Shown here in pieces: positions 1 to 7,355 of a stretch of DNA of 64,000 nt. Location: NCBI GenBank assembly GCA_963839995.1, contig CAWIXH010000020.1:1-64000 (forward strand), written 5' to 3'. Position numbers and translations under genes: made by a program. This DNA comes from CAWIUB01 sp963839995 (GTDB lineage: Bacteria; Actinomycetota; Actinomycetes; Mycobacteriales; Jatrophihabitantaceae). The notes under the pieces were generated by a model, which was not told the DNA's origin, ran no database searches, and saw nothing but the letters and a program-made list of their open reading frames with translations. Position 1 is the first letter of the stretch. Every line of letters begins with the position of its first letter.

Positions 1-560
1 CGGTGATCATCCACGGCTGGCAGGGTAACGAGTCCGAGCACTGGCAAACCTGGCTCGCGGGCGTGCTGACCGATGCCGGTCGCGACGTTCGCTACCCGCA
101 GTTCCCCGACCCGGACGACCCGGGGCTGCAGCCCTGGTTGGCCACCCTCCGCACCACCTTGCACGGCCTTCCCGAGGACGGGTTCGATCTGGTCTGCCAC
201 TCACTCGGTGCGTTGCTGTGGCTGCACCACATCGCAACGCCGGAACGTTCACCACGTCCGGCGCGGGTCGTGCTGGTCGCACCGCCCTCACCCCGGACGA
301 CAATCCCGCAACTCGCCCCGTTCGTGCCCGCCCCGCTGGACGCGGGAGCGGTTCGTGAGGGCGCGGACGGCACCGTCCTCGTCTGCGGCGACGGCGACCC
401 GTACTGCCCGGAAGGTGCCGCTAACGCGTACGGCCGGCCGCTGAGGATGCCGACGACGGTGATTGTCGGTGGCGGCCACCTGAACGTCGCAGCCGGCTAC
501 GGCGAATGGCCCGCGATGCTGGATTGGTGCGGCCGGGACAACCTGGCGTTCATCGGCTGA
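1..560 (+). CDS. RBBP9/YdeN-like alpha/beta serine hydrolase, 5' end outside window
   Basis: This is a small alpha/beta hydrolase of the RBBP9/YdeN type. Its substrate cannot be told. The visible reading frame starts at the first bases with the family's opening strand and oxyanion loop (VIIHGWQGNESEHW), so the true start probably lies just upstream. The GTG at position 3 encodes a strand residue and is unlikely to be the start. The nucleophile Ser is in CHSLGALL, a likely Asp in CGDGDPYCP and the His in GGGHLN, so the triad looks complete. The roughly 185 visible residues match the family's usual size. The 3' end overlaps the convergent truA by 11 bp. Confidence 0.8.
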   Translation, partial: VIIHGWQGNESEHWQTWLAGVLTDAGRDVRYPQFPDPDDPGLQPWLATLRTTLHGLPEDGFDLVCHSLGALLWLHHIATPERSPRPARVVLVAPPSPRTTIPQLAPFVPAPLDAGAVREGADGTVLVCGDGDPYCPEGAANAYGRPLRMPTTVIVGGGHLNVAAGYGEWPAMLDWCGRDNLAFIG

Positions 561-1401
561 TTTCGCGGCGCTGCCTGGTGATCGCCGCACGCGTGGCGAA
601 TTCGCCGTCAGGCGGGTAGCCGACCGCGACAAGGGTCAGCCCGTGCGCCGGGGCCACGGCAACGTCATCGGCTCGAGTGCCGCGGTCTAGCAGCGACGCC
701 GGCCAGGCAACGTCGCGCCGGCCCTCACCCACCGCCAGCAGCGAGCCGACCAGCGAGCGGACCATCGAGTGGCAGAACGCATCGGCCTGCATCGTGCAGA
801 CGATCTCGGCGCCGTCGCGCCGCACACCGAGGGACTGCAGCCTGCGGACTGTCGTCGCCCCCGGCCGGTGCCTGCAGAACGCGACGAAGTCGTGCTCGCC
901 GACCAGACCGACAGCCGCCGTCGCCATCGCCGAGGCATCGACCGGACGCGGCCAGCCGAGGACGAACCACCGGCGCAGCGGATCGACCCCCCCGATCGCG
1001 TCGCAGATGCGATATTCGTAGCGCCGCCACAGCGCACTGAACCGGGCGTCGAACTCGGCGGGGACCTCGACGGCCGCTGGCACCCGCACGTCGGCAGGCA
1101 GCACACCTGCTAGCCGCCGAAGCAGCGACGGCGCGGCCGACAACCAGGTGAGCGCCGGCAAGTCGAGGTGGGCCACCTGACCCACCGCGTGCACACCGGC
1201 GTCGGTGCGACCCGCCACCGTCAGGGCGACGGGTACCCGCAACAACGTGTGCAGACCGTCCTGCAGCACGCCCTGTACTGTGCGGCAACCCGGCTGCACC
1301 GCCCAGCCGGAGAATGCGGTGCCGTCGTAGGCGATGTCCAACCGAACCCGGACGAGCCCGCCTTCCCCGAACGGAGAGGCGGGCTCGTCGCTGGCGATCA
1401 T
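550..1401 (-). CDS. truA: tRNA pseudouridine(38-40) synthase TruA
   Basis: TruA converts uridines 38-40 of the tRNA anticodon arm to pseudouridine. The N-terminal strand RLDIAYDGTAFSGWA and the catalytic motif AGRTDAGVHA (catalytic Asp) are intact, and the 283-residue length is normal. The reading frame stays open another 120 codons upstream, but that stretch is an Arg/Thr-rich translation of the rplQ repeat tail. I start at the ATG at 1401, four bases after the rplQ stop. A GTG 16 codons further in is possible. The gene is the last of the alpha operon (rpoA-rplQ-truA), a common actinobacterial order, and converges on the hydrolase gene. Confidence 0.93.
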   Translation of the reverse strand: MIASDEPASPFGEGGLVRVRLDIAYDGTAFSGWAVQPGCRTVQGVLQDGLHTLLRVPVALTVAGRTDAGVHAVGQVAHLDLPALTWLSAAPSLLRRLAGVLPADVRVPAAVEVPAEFDARFSALWRRYEYRICDAIGGVDPLRRWFVLGWPRPVDASAMATAAVGLVGEHDFVAFCRHRPGATTVRRLQSLGVRRDGAEIVCTMQADAFCHSMVRSLVGSLLAVGEGRRDVAWPASLLDRGTRADDVAVAPAHGLTLVAVGYPPDGEFATRAAITRQRREISR

Positions 1402-1405
1402 GCCG

Positions 1406-2155
1406 CTACTTGTCGGCGTCCTCGGCCGGCCCGTCAACCGTGTCGTCAACGCTGTCTGTCGCGTCATCGGCCGGCTCGTCAACCGCGTCGTCAACGCTGT
1501 CCGTCGCGTCATCGGCCGGCTCGTCAACCGTGTCGTCAACGCTGTCCGTCGCGTCCGCGAGGTCGTCCTCGACCCCGATCGCGGCGGGACCACCCGCGTC
1601 CTCGCCCGCCTCGAGCGACTCCGCCGTCGCCACGACCGGCACAGTTCCAGCGGCGCTCGCGGCCACGGACGCGGCCGTCGGTGACTCGGCCTTGGCTTCC
1701 TCGGCAAGCTCGGCGGTGCGGCCAGTGGCTGCCTTGCGCGGCGCGGATTTCGTCCCGCGGGCGCGCTCACCCTCCCTGACGGCCGACTGGCGGGCCGTCA
1801 GCGCCTCGACGAGCTCGATGACCGCCATCGGGGCGTTGTCGCCCTTGCGCGGACCGATCTTGACGACCCGGGTGTAGCCACCGTGGCGCTCGGCAAACCT
1901 GGGAGCGATCTCGGCGAACAGCTTGTGCACCACGTCCTTGTCGCGGATCACCGTCATGACCTGACGGCGCGCATGCAGGTCACCGCGCTTGGCGAACGTG
2001 ATCAGCCGCTCGGCGAGCGGGCGAAGACGCTTCGCCTTTGCCTCAGTGGTGGTGATGCGGTCGTGCTCGAACAGTGCCGTGGCGAGATTCGCGAGCATCA
2101 GCCGCTGGTGCGCAGGGCTGCCGCCGAGGCGGGGACCCTTGGTGGGCGTGGGCAT
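1406..2155 (-). CDS. rplQ: 50S ribosomal protein L17 with long acidic repeat tail
   Basis: bL17 sits near the peptide exit tunnel of the 50S subunit. The first 120 or so residues are a standard L17 (MPTPTKGPRLGGSPAHQRLMLANL, with an ERHGGYTRV block). The protein is 249 residues, about twice the E. coli length. The extra half is Ala/Glu-rich and ends in three near-identical 15-residue acidic repeats (DSVDDTVDEPADDAT type), encoded by a 45-bp DNA tandem repeat. Actinobacterial L17 often has some C-terminal extension, but this acidic repeat is unusual. The gene lies 47 bp after rpoA and 4 bp before truA. Confidence 0.95.
   Translation of the reverse strand: MPTPTKGPRLGGSPAHQRLMLANLATALFEHDRITTTEAKAKRLRPLAERLITFAKRGDLHARRQVMTVIRDKDVVHKLFAEIAPRFAERHGGYTRVVKIGPRKGDNAPMAVIELVEALTARQSAVREGERARGTKSAPRKAATGRTAELAEEAKAESPTAASVAASAAGTVPVVATAESLEAGEDAGGPAAIGVEDDLADATDSVDDTVDEPADDATDSVDDAVDEPADDATDSVDDTVDGPAEDADK
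1433..1555. repeat. 45-bp tandem repeat inside rplQ (about 2.7 copies)
   Basis: Units begin at 1433, 1478 and 1523, each starting gtcaaccg(t/c)gtcgtcaacg on the plus strand. The period is exactly 45 bp, so copy-number change keeps rplQ in frame. On the minus strand each unit encodes 15 mostly acidic residues (DSVDD-VDEPADDAT). The third unit diverges after about 33 bp. The near-identity of the units suggests recent expansion. Confidence 0.9.
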
Positions 2156-2202
2156 TTCGTTGCTCCTGATCCGGGTCGCGACGAAGCCGCGACGTGGGGG
2201 TC

Positions 2203-3234
2203 CTACAGCTGTTCGGTTTCGGCGAACCCGGTGTCGTCATCGCCGAAGTCCTCGTCGTCGCCGTAGGACTCGACGGCGTTCGCCAGCTCGAATCCGGGCG
2301 GGCTGTCCTTGAGCGACAGCCCCAGGCCGGCCAGCTTGATCTTGACCTCGTCGATCGACTTCGAGCCGAAGTTGCGGATGTCGAGCAAGTCGGCCTCGCT
2401 GCGCCCGACGAGCTCACCCACCGTGTGGATGCCCTCACGCTTGAGGCAGTTGTACGAGCGGACGGTGAGGTCCAGCTCCTCGATCGGCATGGAGAACGCG
2501 GCGATGTCGGCGACCTCGGCCGGCGACGGGCCGACGTCGATGCCCTCGGCCTCGTCGTTGAGCTCCTGGAACAGTCCGAACAGCTCGACCAGAGTGTGGC
2601 CGGCCGACGCCACCGCGTCGCGCGGGCTGAGCGAGGACTTGGTCTCGACATCGACCACAAGGCGGTCGAAGTCGGTGCGCTGCTCGACCCGTGTCGCCTC
2701 GACGGCGTAGGTGACCTTGAGGACCGGTGAGTAGATCGAGTCCACCGGGATGCGGCCGATCTCCTGGCCGGGCTGCTTGTTCTGCACGGCGGTGACGTAG
2801 CCCCGCCCGCGCTCGACGACCAGCTCGATCTCCAGGCGGCCCTTCTTGTTGATCGTGGCGATGTGCAGGTCGGGATTGTGCACCGTGACGCCCGCTGGCG
2901 GCGCGATGTCGGCCGCCGTGACCTCGCCCGGCCCCTGCTTGCGCAGGTACATGACGACCGGCTCGTCACTCTCCGAGCTGATCACCAGCTCCTTGAGGTT
3001 CAGGATGATGTCGGTGACGTCTTCCTTGACGCCCTCGACGGTGGTGAACTCGTGTAGCACGCCGTCGATGCGGATGCTGGTGACCGCAGCGCCCGGGATG
3101 GACGACAGCAGGGTACGGCGCAGCGAGTTGCCGAGCGTGTAGCCGAAGCCGGGCTCGAGCGGCTCGATGACGAACCGGGACCGGTTGTCACTGATGGGGT
3201 CTTCCGTCAGAGACGGACGCTGAGAGATCAGCAT
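2203..3234 (-). CDS. rpoA: DNA-directed RNA polymerase subunit alpha
   Basis: Alpha dimerises to start RNA polymerase assembly, and its C-terminal domain contacts UP elements and activators. It is 343 residues with an N-terminal assembly domain (FVIEPLEPGFGYTLGNSLRRTLLSS) and an alpha-CTD with two helix-hairpin-helix segments (NCLKREGIHTVGELV, NFGSKSIDEVKIKL). A short acidic tail (GDDEDFGDDDTGF) follows. The ATG start at 3234 gives the canonical MLISQRP N-terminus. The gene is 140 bp downstream of rpsD, across a spacer holding a 46-bp palindrome. Confidence 0.98.
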   Translation of the reverse strand: MLISQRPSLTEDPISDNRSRFVIEPLEPGFGYTLGNSLRRTLLSSIPGAAVTSIRIDGVLHEFTTVEGVKEDVTDIILNLKELVISSESDEPVVMYLRKQGPGEVTAADIAPPAGVTVHNPDLHIATINKKGRLEIELVVERGRGYVTAVQNKQPGQEIGRIPVDSIYSPVLKVTYAVEATRVEQRTDFDRLVVDVETKSSLSPRDAVASAGHTLVELFGLFQELNDEAEGIDVGPSPAEVADIAAFSMPIEELDLTVRSYNCLKREGIHTVGELVGRSEADLLDIRNFGSKSIDEVKIKLAGLGLSLKDSPPGFELANAVESYGDDEDFGDDDTGFAETEQL

Positions 3235-3311
3235 TTTCGTTTCCTTTCGCAGGGACGCCCGCTATATGACGTCCACCAATGGGTTATTCAGTTATCACTT
3301 GCCCTCCGCAG

Positions 3312-3357
3312 GTTGTTCGACCTCGAGCGGGCTCGCACACGCCGACGGTCGAACAAC
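3312..3357. repeat. 46-bp palindromic element, copy 1 (rpsD-rpoA spacer)
   Basis: Perfect 11-bp inverted ends GTTGTTCGACC / GGTCGAACAAC bound a unit of exactly 46 bp. It is one of six copies in the window with the same length and ends; the others start at 36282, 36447, 37609, 37681 and 41701. Here it sits in the untranslated spacer between two cotranscribed genes, so it would form a hairpin in the mRNA. Confidence 0.85.
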
Positions 3358-3374
3358 TCCGGAAGGTGGGAGCG

Positions 3375-3980
3375 TCACTTGCTGTAGAGCTCGACGATCA
3401 GCTGCTCCTGCAGTGGGATGTCGATCTGCGCCCGCTCGGGCAGCTGGTGCACCAGCACCCGCAGCCGGTTGGGCACAACCTGCAGCCAGCCGGGGATCGG
3501 CCGGTCGCCCTGCGTCTCGCGGGCGATCAGAAACGGCGTGGTCTCCAGCGACTTCGGCTTCACGTCGATGATGTCCCACTGCGAGACGCGGTAGCTCGGG
3601 ATGTTGACCTTCTCCCCGTTGACCAGGAAGTGACCGTGGCTCACGAGCTGGCGTGCGGCGCGGCGGGTGCGGGCCAGGCCGGCGCGATAGACGACGTTGT
3701 CCAGCCGCGACTCGAGAATCTGCAGCAAGTTGTCGCCGGTCTTGCCCTGGCGTCCCACCGCCTCTTCGTAATAACGGCGGAACTGCTTTTCCAGCACGCC
3801 GTAGCTGTACTTCGCCTTCTGCTTCTCCTGCAGCTGCATCAGGTACTCGCTCTGCTTGATGCGATTGCGGCCGTGCTGCCCCGGCGGGTACGGGCGACGC
3901 TCGAACGAGCTGTCGCCGCCGACCAAGTCGACATTGAGGCGACGTGAGATGCGGGTCGCCGGTCCGGTGTAACGAGCCAT
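3375..3980 (-). CDS. rpsD: 30S ribosomal protein S4
   Basis: uS4 binds the five-way junction of the 16S 5' domain, nucleates 30S assembly and in E. coli represses the alpha operon. The start MARYTGPATRISRRL at 3980 gives 201 residues, the usual length. The reading frame extends 12 codons upstream, but those residues (MSARAKS) come from a dispersed intergenic repeat and are not taken as coding. The S4 RNA-binding domain is recognisable in ESRLDNVVYRAGLARTRRAARQLV. No cysteine cluster is present, so this is the zinc-free form. Confidence 0.97.
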   Translation of the reverse strand: MARYTGPATRISRRLNVDLVGGDSSFERRPYPPGQHGRNRIKQSEYLMQLQEKQKAKYSYGVLEKQFRRYYEEAVGRQGKTGDNLLQILESRLDNVVYRAGLARTRRAARQLVSHGHFLVNGEKVNIPSYRVSQWDIIDVKPKSLETTPFLIARETQGDRPIPGWLQVVPNRLRVLVHQLPERAQIDIPLQEQLIVELYSK

Positions 3981-3995
3981 CGTGTCAGACCCTCC

Positions 3996-4073
3996 GCTCT
4001 TCGCGCGAGCGCTCATCGCCCTGATTCGCTGCGCCTCTCGGCCCCCAGGTGACCCTGCGATGCTCGCTCATCA
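3996..4073 (-). repeat. TGATGAGCGAGCATCGC repeat, 78-bp copy between rpsK and rpsD
   Basis: On the minus strand this spacer starts TGATGAGCGAGCATCGCA and ends ATGAGCGCTCGCGCGAAGAGC. The first TGA is the rpsK stop codon. A copy of the same 78-bp length lies between rplV and rpsC (15810-15887), and related copies lie at 16599, 17529 and 23591. The unit adds open MSARAK-type codons in front of the next gene. Confidence 0.8.
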
Positions 4074-4475
4074 GACCCTCCGGCGCTTAGGTGGGCGGCA
4101 GCCGTTGTGCGGCTGCGGCGTGACGTCGGAGATCGTCCCTACTTCCAGGCCGGTCGCCTGCAGCGAACGGATCGCGGTCTCTCGCCCTGAGCCCGGGCCC
4201 TTGACGAAGACGTCGACTTTCCGCAGGCCGTGCTCCTGGGCCTTGCGCGCAGCACTCTCGGCGGCCATCTGCGCGGCGAACGGTGTGGACTTGCGCGACC
4301 CCTTGAAGCCGACATGACCGGCCGAGGCCCAGCTGATCACGTTGCCCTGCGGGTCAGTGATCGAGACGATCGTGTTGTTGAAGGTGCTCTTGATGTGCGC
4401 GTGGCCGTGCGCGACATTCTTCTTCTCCTTGCGGCGGACTTTCTTGGCCGCGGTCTTTCGCGCCTGACCAGGCAT
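4071..4475 (-). CDS. rpsK: 30S ribosomal protein S11
   Basis: uS11 lines the 30S platform near the mRNA exit channel. It is 134 residues, with a basic N-terminal tail (MPGQARKTAAKKVRRKEKKN), the core AHGHAHIKSTFNNTIVSITD and the C-terminus CRPPKRRRV. Length and ends match the family. The stop TGA overlaps the start of a dispersed repeat. It lies between rpsM and rpsD as in other bacteria. Confidence 0.97.
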   Translation of the reverse strand: MPGQARKTAAKKVRRKEKKNVAHGHAHIKSTFNNTIVSITDPQGNVISWASAGHVGFKGSRKSTPFAAQMAAESAARKAQEHGLRKVDVFVKGPGSGRETAIRSLQATGLEVGTISDVTPQPHNGCRPPKRRRV

Positions 4476-4519
4476 TACTTCACCCCGCCAACGTGTCCCG
4501 CTGTCCCCGACACTCGCTC

Positions 4520-4595
4520 AGCTCGGGCGGAACCATCGGCCCACCCGCAAGCGCCTGCGGCGCGCGGGGCGGGACTCTTCGCGCAAGCGCTCATC
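4520..4595 (-). repeat. Variant spacer repeat between rpsM and rpsK
   Basis: On the minus strand it reads CGATGAGCGCTTGCGCGAAGAG, then a GCGCGCCGCAGGCGCTTGCG hairpin-like core and a TCCGCCCGAGC end. The rpsQ-rplN spacer (about 13896-13974) carries the same arrangement with a compensated core (CCGAAGGC). I treat the two as a subfamily of the GCGCGAAGAGC repeats. Confidence 0.7.
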
Positions 4596-4596
4596 G

Positions 4597-4977
4597 TCAC
4601 TTCTTGCCTGCCTTCTTCTTGCCGGCGATCGTCTTCTTGGGGCCTTTGCGGGTACGGGCGTTGGTCTTGGTGCGCTGGCCGTGGACGGGCAGGCCGCGGC
4701 GATGCCGGATGCCCTGGTAGCAACCGATCTCGATCTTGCGGCGGATGTCGGCCGCGACCTCGCGGCGCAGGTCGCCCTCGACCTTGTAGTTGGCGTCGAT
4801 GTAGTCGCGCAGCTTCACCAAGTCCTCATCGGACAGGTCACGGGCGCGTAGGTCGGGGCTTACCCCAGTTGCCTCGAGCGTCTGTTGAGCCCGGGTCGTG
4901 CCCAGACCGTAGATGTAGGTGAGCGCGATCTCCATCCGCTTCTCGCGGGGCAGATCCACGCCGGCAAGACGTGCCAT
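4597..4977 (-). CDS. rpsM: 30S ribosomal protein S13
   Basis: uS13 sits in the 30S head, contacts the A-site finger bridge to the 50S and reaches the P-site tRNA with its basic tail. It is 126 residues, starting MARLAGVDLPREKRMEIALTYIYG with GTTRAQQTL and a C-terminal RGLPVHGQRTKTNARTRKGPKK. A clear GGAG-type ribosome binding site precedes the ATG. It lies 191 bp after rpmJ; I see no recognisable element in that spacer beyond GC-rich inverted stretches. Confidence 0.97.
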   Translation of the reverse strand: MARLAGVDLPREKRMEIALTYIYGLGTTRAQQTLEATGVSPDLRARDLSDEDLVKLRDYIDANYKVEGDLRREVAADIRRKIEIGCYQGIRHRRGLPVHGQRTKTNARTRKGPKKTIAGKKKAGKK

Positions 4978-5168
4978 ACGGGCGGTTCTCCTTTGTCCTT
5001 CTGCTCCGGAGGTGTGGTGCGCACCCGTCTCCTCCCGCCCGGGAAGAGCCCCGACCTCCGACCGGGGATGGTTAGCCGTTGGTGGACGGCCTCAGGCGTA
5101 CGCGTTCAGTTGTCGTGCTGACGGCCGAGCAATGCTCATTGCCCGGGTCGCAAGCTCCCCGGGCACGC

Positions 5169-5282
5169 TCAGCCCTGGCGCTGCTTGTGGCGCAGGTTCT
5201 CGCAGATCACCATGACCCGACCGTGGCGACGGATGATCTTGCACTTGTCGCAAATCGGCTTGACGCTCGGCTTGACCTTCAC
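5169..5282 (-). CDS. rpmJ: 50S ribosomal protein L36, zinc-binding
   Basis: bL36 is the smallest 50S protein and binds 23S rRNA near the peptidyl transferase region. Starting at the GTG at 5282 gives 37 residues (VKVKPSVKPICDKCKII), the standard size. The zinc ligands C11, C14, C27 and H32 are all present (C+ type). The longer upstream reading frame is spacer sequence. It follows infA, as in the usual infA-rpmJ-rpsM-rpsK order. Confidence 0.95.
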   Translation of the reverse strand: MKVKPSVKPICDKCKIIRRHGRVMVICENLRHKQRQG

Positions 5283-5323
5283 GGCCCTGCCTTCCTCTTC
5301 TCTATGTGGTTCTTCGTGGTGCA

Positions 5324-5402
5324 CTGGGTGAGTCATCCCGGGTTCAACGGGCCGCAGCCGCGCCGGCGAGCAGCGACCCGATCGGGTCTTCCGGCGCGAT
5401 CC
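5324..5402. repeat. 79-bp dispersed repeat, copy A (infA-rpmJ spacer)
   Basis: From ctgggtgagtc to ggcgcgatcc on the plus strand, this 79-bp unit aligns without gaps to 12222-12300. They share ctgggtgagtc, acgggccgcagccgcgc, tcgggtct and gcgcgatcc. In this copy the RNA-sense strand has a GCGCCGG/CCGGCGC stem enclosing GACCCGATCGGGTC. It sits between two cotranscribed genes. Confidence 0.8.
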
Positions 5403-5409
5403 GCTCGCT

Positions 5410-5631
5410 TTACTTGTACCGGTAGACGATTCGGCCACGGGTGAGGTCGTATGGCGAGAGCTCCACCACGACCCGGTCCTCGGGGAGGATGCGGATGTAG
5501 TGCTGGCGCATCTTGCCGCTGATGTGGGCGAGCACCTTGTGCCCGTTGCTCAGTTCCACCCGGAACATCGCGTTGGGCAGCGGCTCGACCACCCTGCCTT
5601 CAACCTCGATGGCCCCGTCCTTCTTGGCCAT
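5410..5631 (-). CDS. infA: Translation initiation factor IF-1
   Basis: IF-1 occupies the A site during initiation and enhances IF-2 and IF-3. It is 73 residues and consists of a single S1-like OB fold (MAKKDGAIEVEGRVVEPLPN to EDRVVVELSPYDLTRGRIVYRYK). Length and sequence are typical of actinobacteria. It is the first gene of the alpha-type operon. A promoter-like sequence lies about 160 bp upstream (5790-5819), giving a leader of about 150 nt. Confidence 0.98.
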   Translation of the reverse strand: MAKKDGAIEVEGRVVEPLPNAMFRVELSNGHKVLAHISGKMRQHYIRILPEDRVVVELSPYDLTRGRIVYRYK

Positions 5632-5789
5632 ATCCTCCGCGTCTCTTGTTCCGGTGCTGCCTGGGCAGCGCCGGACCGGCTCTACCGCTGCTGCAAAACG
5701 GCGTGGTACTAGCGCTGCTCCGAAGGGCTCCGCTTCATCTTCCCGCGGCCACAGCGGGCATAGAAAAAGGGCGGCATGCGCCAGCGTCT

Positions 5790-5819
5790 AGTGTACGCAG
5801 CGGCGCGCCGAGACGCCAA
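5790..5819 (-). promoter_or_regulatory. Predicted sigma70-type promoter for infA-rpmJ-rpsM-rpsK-rpsD-rpoA-rplQ-truA
   Basis: On the minus strand TTGGCG (5814-5819) is followed after 18 bp by TACACT (5790-5795). Both hexamers are close to the actinobacterial housekeeping consensus. Transcription would start near 5783. The same TACACT with 18-bp spacing recurs in front of tRNA-Trp/secE. Confidence 0.6.
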
Positions 5820-5840
5820 TCCGGGCAACCTCGGCGAGGT

Positions 5841-6044
5841 TCACTGCGCGCCAATGTCCTCGTTCCACAGTTCGGGGTTGGCTGCGATGAACTTGGTCAT
5901 CAGCTGCGCGCACACGGGGTCGTCCACGATCTCGACGTCGACTGCGTTGTCGGCGAGCCAGTCGTGCCCGCCGGAGTACGTGCGGGCGTCGCCGATGATG
6001 ACGCGCGAGATACCGAACTGGCGCACCAGCCCGCTGCAGCTCAT
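5841..6044 (-). pseudogene. C-terminal remnant of a cytosine/nucleoside deaminase
   Basis: The 67 residues from the ATG at 6044 resemble the last third of yeast-type cytosine deaminases (SCSGLVRQFGISRVIIGDARTYSGG, then ALMTKFIAANPELWNEDIG-like residues). The catalytic HxE motif and the first Cys of the PCxxC motif are missing. Only the second Cys remains, so it cannot be an active zinc deaminase alone. The ATG overlaps the stop of the upstream membrane-protein gene (ATGA), so the remnant may still be translated. I infer a deletion that joined the deaminase 3' end to a neighbouring gene. Confidence 0.65.
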
Positions 6045-6499
6045 ATTCGCGACGCGCGCCCCGCCATCGCGCGGACCACCGCTCCGGCCCCCAGTAACAG
6101 GTAGCCAGTCGCGGCGAACCACGGTCCCGGCCCGGCTCGGATGCCGTGCGCCGCGTCGACGAGCGGCCGGCAGGCCTGAATCATCAGTGCGATCGCGGCG
6201 ATCGAGGCGACGACCGTCAGGCTGGCGATCACCCAGGCCCGCTCAATGCGCAGGGCCGAGAGGACGGCACCGATCGCCAGCGCCCCCAGCATCAGCCAAG
6301 CCGGCCAGTCGAAGTAGATGAGCGTCGCCGCCGGGGCGCCCAAGGCATGCGTCCCGGCATTCACGACGGAGAACCGGATTCCGTATGCGTCGGCTCCGTT
6401 GGAGACCCGCAGCCAGGGGACGGACGTCAGCGAGAGCACGCCCAGCAGCACACCGGCTCCCACTAGTAGGAACCCGGCCCACCGGCCGATGCGGGCCAT
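6041..6499 (-). CDS. Small integral membrane protein of unknown function
   Basis: This is a 152-residue protein with about four hydrophobic segments: near residues 8-28 (FLLVGAGVLLGVLSLTSV), 62-80, 88-108 and the C-terminus (WFAATGYLLLGAGAVVRAMAG). The loop after the first segment holds PWLRVSNGADAYGIRF. I do not recognise the family. It begins three bases after the map stop and overlaps the deaminase remnant by four bases, so it probably shares the map transcript. Confidence 0.7.
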   Translation of the reverse strand: MARIGRWAGFLLVGAGVLLGVLSLTSVPWLRVSNGADAYGIRFSVVNAGTHALGAPAATLIYFDWPAWLMLGALAIGAVLSALRIERAWVIASLTVVASIAAIALMIQACRPLVDAAHGIRAGPGPWFAATGYLLLGAGAVVRAMAGRASRI

Positions 6500-6502
6500 A
6501 CG

Positions 6503-7345
6503 TCAGGCGGCGACGTCGGACAGCGCGACGCCTCGCGCGGCGAGTTCGGCTCGCCCGCCGTCGGGAGCGGTAAGCACCCACAGGCCGTCCGAGAGGATCG
6601 CGACCGTGTGCTCCCAGTGCGCCGAGAGCGACCCGTCCGCGGTCACCACCGTCCAGCCATCGTCGAGTTGCCGGGTGGTGGGCGAGCCAAGCGTAATCAT
6701 CGGCTCGATCGCTAGCGCCATGCCGGGCAGCAGGCGCGGTCCGCTGCGGGCGCGGCCGTAGTTGAGGACGTGCGGGTCCATGTGCATCTGCGAGCCGATG
6801 CCGTGCCCGCCGTAGCCCCGGACGATGCCGTAGTGGCCGGCCGTCCGCACCGACGTCTCGACGGCGTTCGACACGTCGCCGAGCCGGCCGCCTGCGCGCA
6901 CCGCGGCCAGGCCGTCCCACAATGCGGCCTCGCAAGCGGCCAACAGCGCGGCGGCCGGCTCGGAGACGGCGCCGACCGCAGCGGTGATCGCCGCGTCCCC
7001 GTGCCAGCCGTCGACGATCGCGCCGAAGTCGATCGAGATCAGGTCACCCTCGCGCAGCACGTCCTGCGCTGACGGGATGCCGTGCACCACCCGATCGTTT
7101 ACCGAGGCACAGATCACGCCTGGGTACGGGCCGGCGCCGATGTCGTAGTCGAGGAAGTTGGAGGCGGCGCCCGCATCGCGCAGGACGCCGCGGGCCACCG
7201 CGTCGAGATCCAGCGTGCTAACACCTGGCGCCACTGCGTTGCGCATGGCGTCGAGTGCCCGCGCCACCACCAGGCCGGCCTCTCGCATCAACTGAAGATC
7301 GTCGAGCGACTTCAGCTCGATGTCGTCACGCTCGCGTCTGCGCAT
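6503..7345 (-). CDS. map: Methionine aminopeptidase, type I
   Basis: MetAP removes the initiator methionine from nascent proteins, using two divalent metal ions. The ligands of the pita-bread fold are visible: Asp and Asp in SIDFGAIVDGWHGDAA, His in YGGHGIGSQMH, Glu in AIEPMITLG and Glu in SAHWEHTVAIL. It is 280 residues and lacks the long SH3-binding N-terminal extension found on some actinobacterial paralogues. It follows adk by 10 bp in the conserved secY-adk-map order. Confidence 0.95.
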   Translation of the reverse strand: MRRRERDDIELKSLDDLQLMREAGLVVARALDAMRNAVAPGVSTLDLDAVARGVLRDAGAASNFLDYDIGAGPYPGVICASVNDRVVHGIPSAQDVLREGDLISIDFGAIVDGWHGDAAITAAVGAVSEPAAALLAACEAALWDGLAAVRAGGRLGDVSNAVETSVRTAGHYGIVRGYGGHGIGSQMHMDPHVLNYGRARSGPRLLPGMALAIEPMITLGSPTTRQLDDGWTVVTADGSLSAHWEHTVAILSDGLWVLTAPDGGRAELAARGVALSDVAA

Positions 7346-7355
7346 CAGTACGGAA

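Noticed and set aside
1433..1770. Extended N-terminus of TruA through the rplQ repeat
   Set aside because: The stretch lies antiframe within rplQ coding sequence, is Arg/Thr low-complexity, and the TruA fold starts after the ATG at 1401.
3312..3357. 46-bp palindromes as tRNA T-arm fragments (TTCGA core)
   Set aside because: Only the TTCGA core resembles a T-loop. There is no acceptor or anticodon arm, and both ends are symmetric.
3981..4016. N-terminal extension MSARAKSGGSDT of S4
   Set aside because: The codons belong to the dispersed spacer repeat; the conserved S4 start MARYTGP follows.
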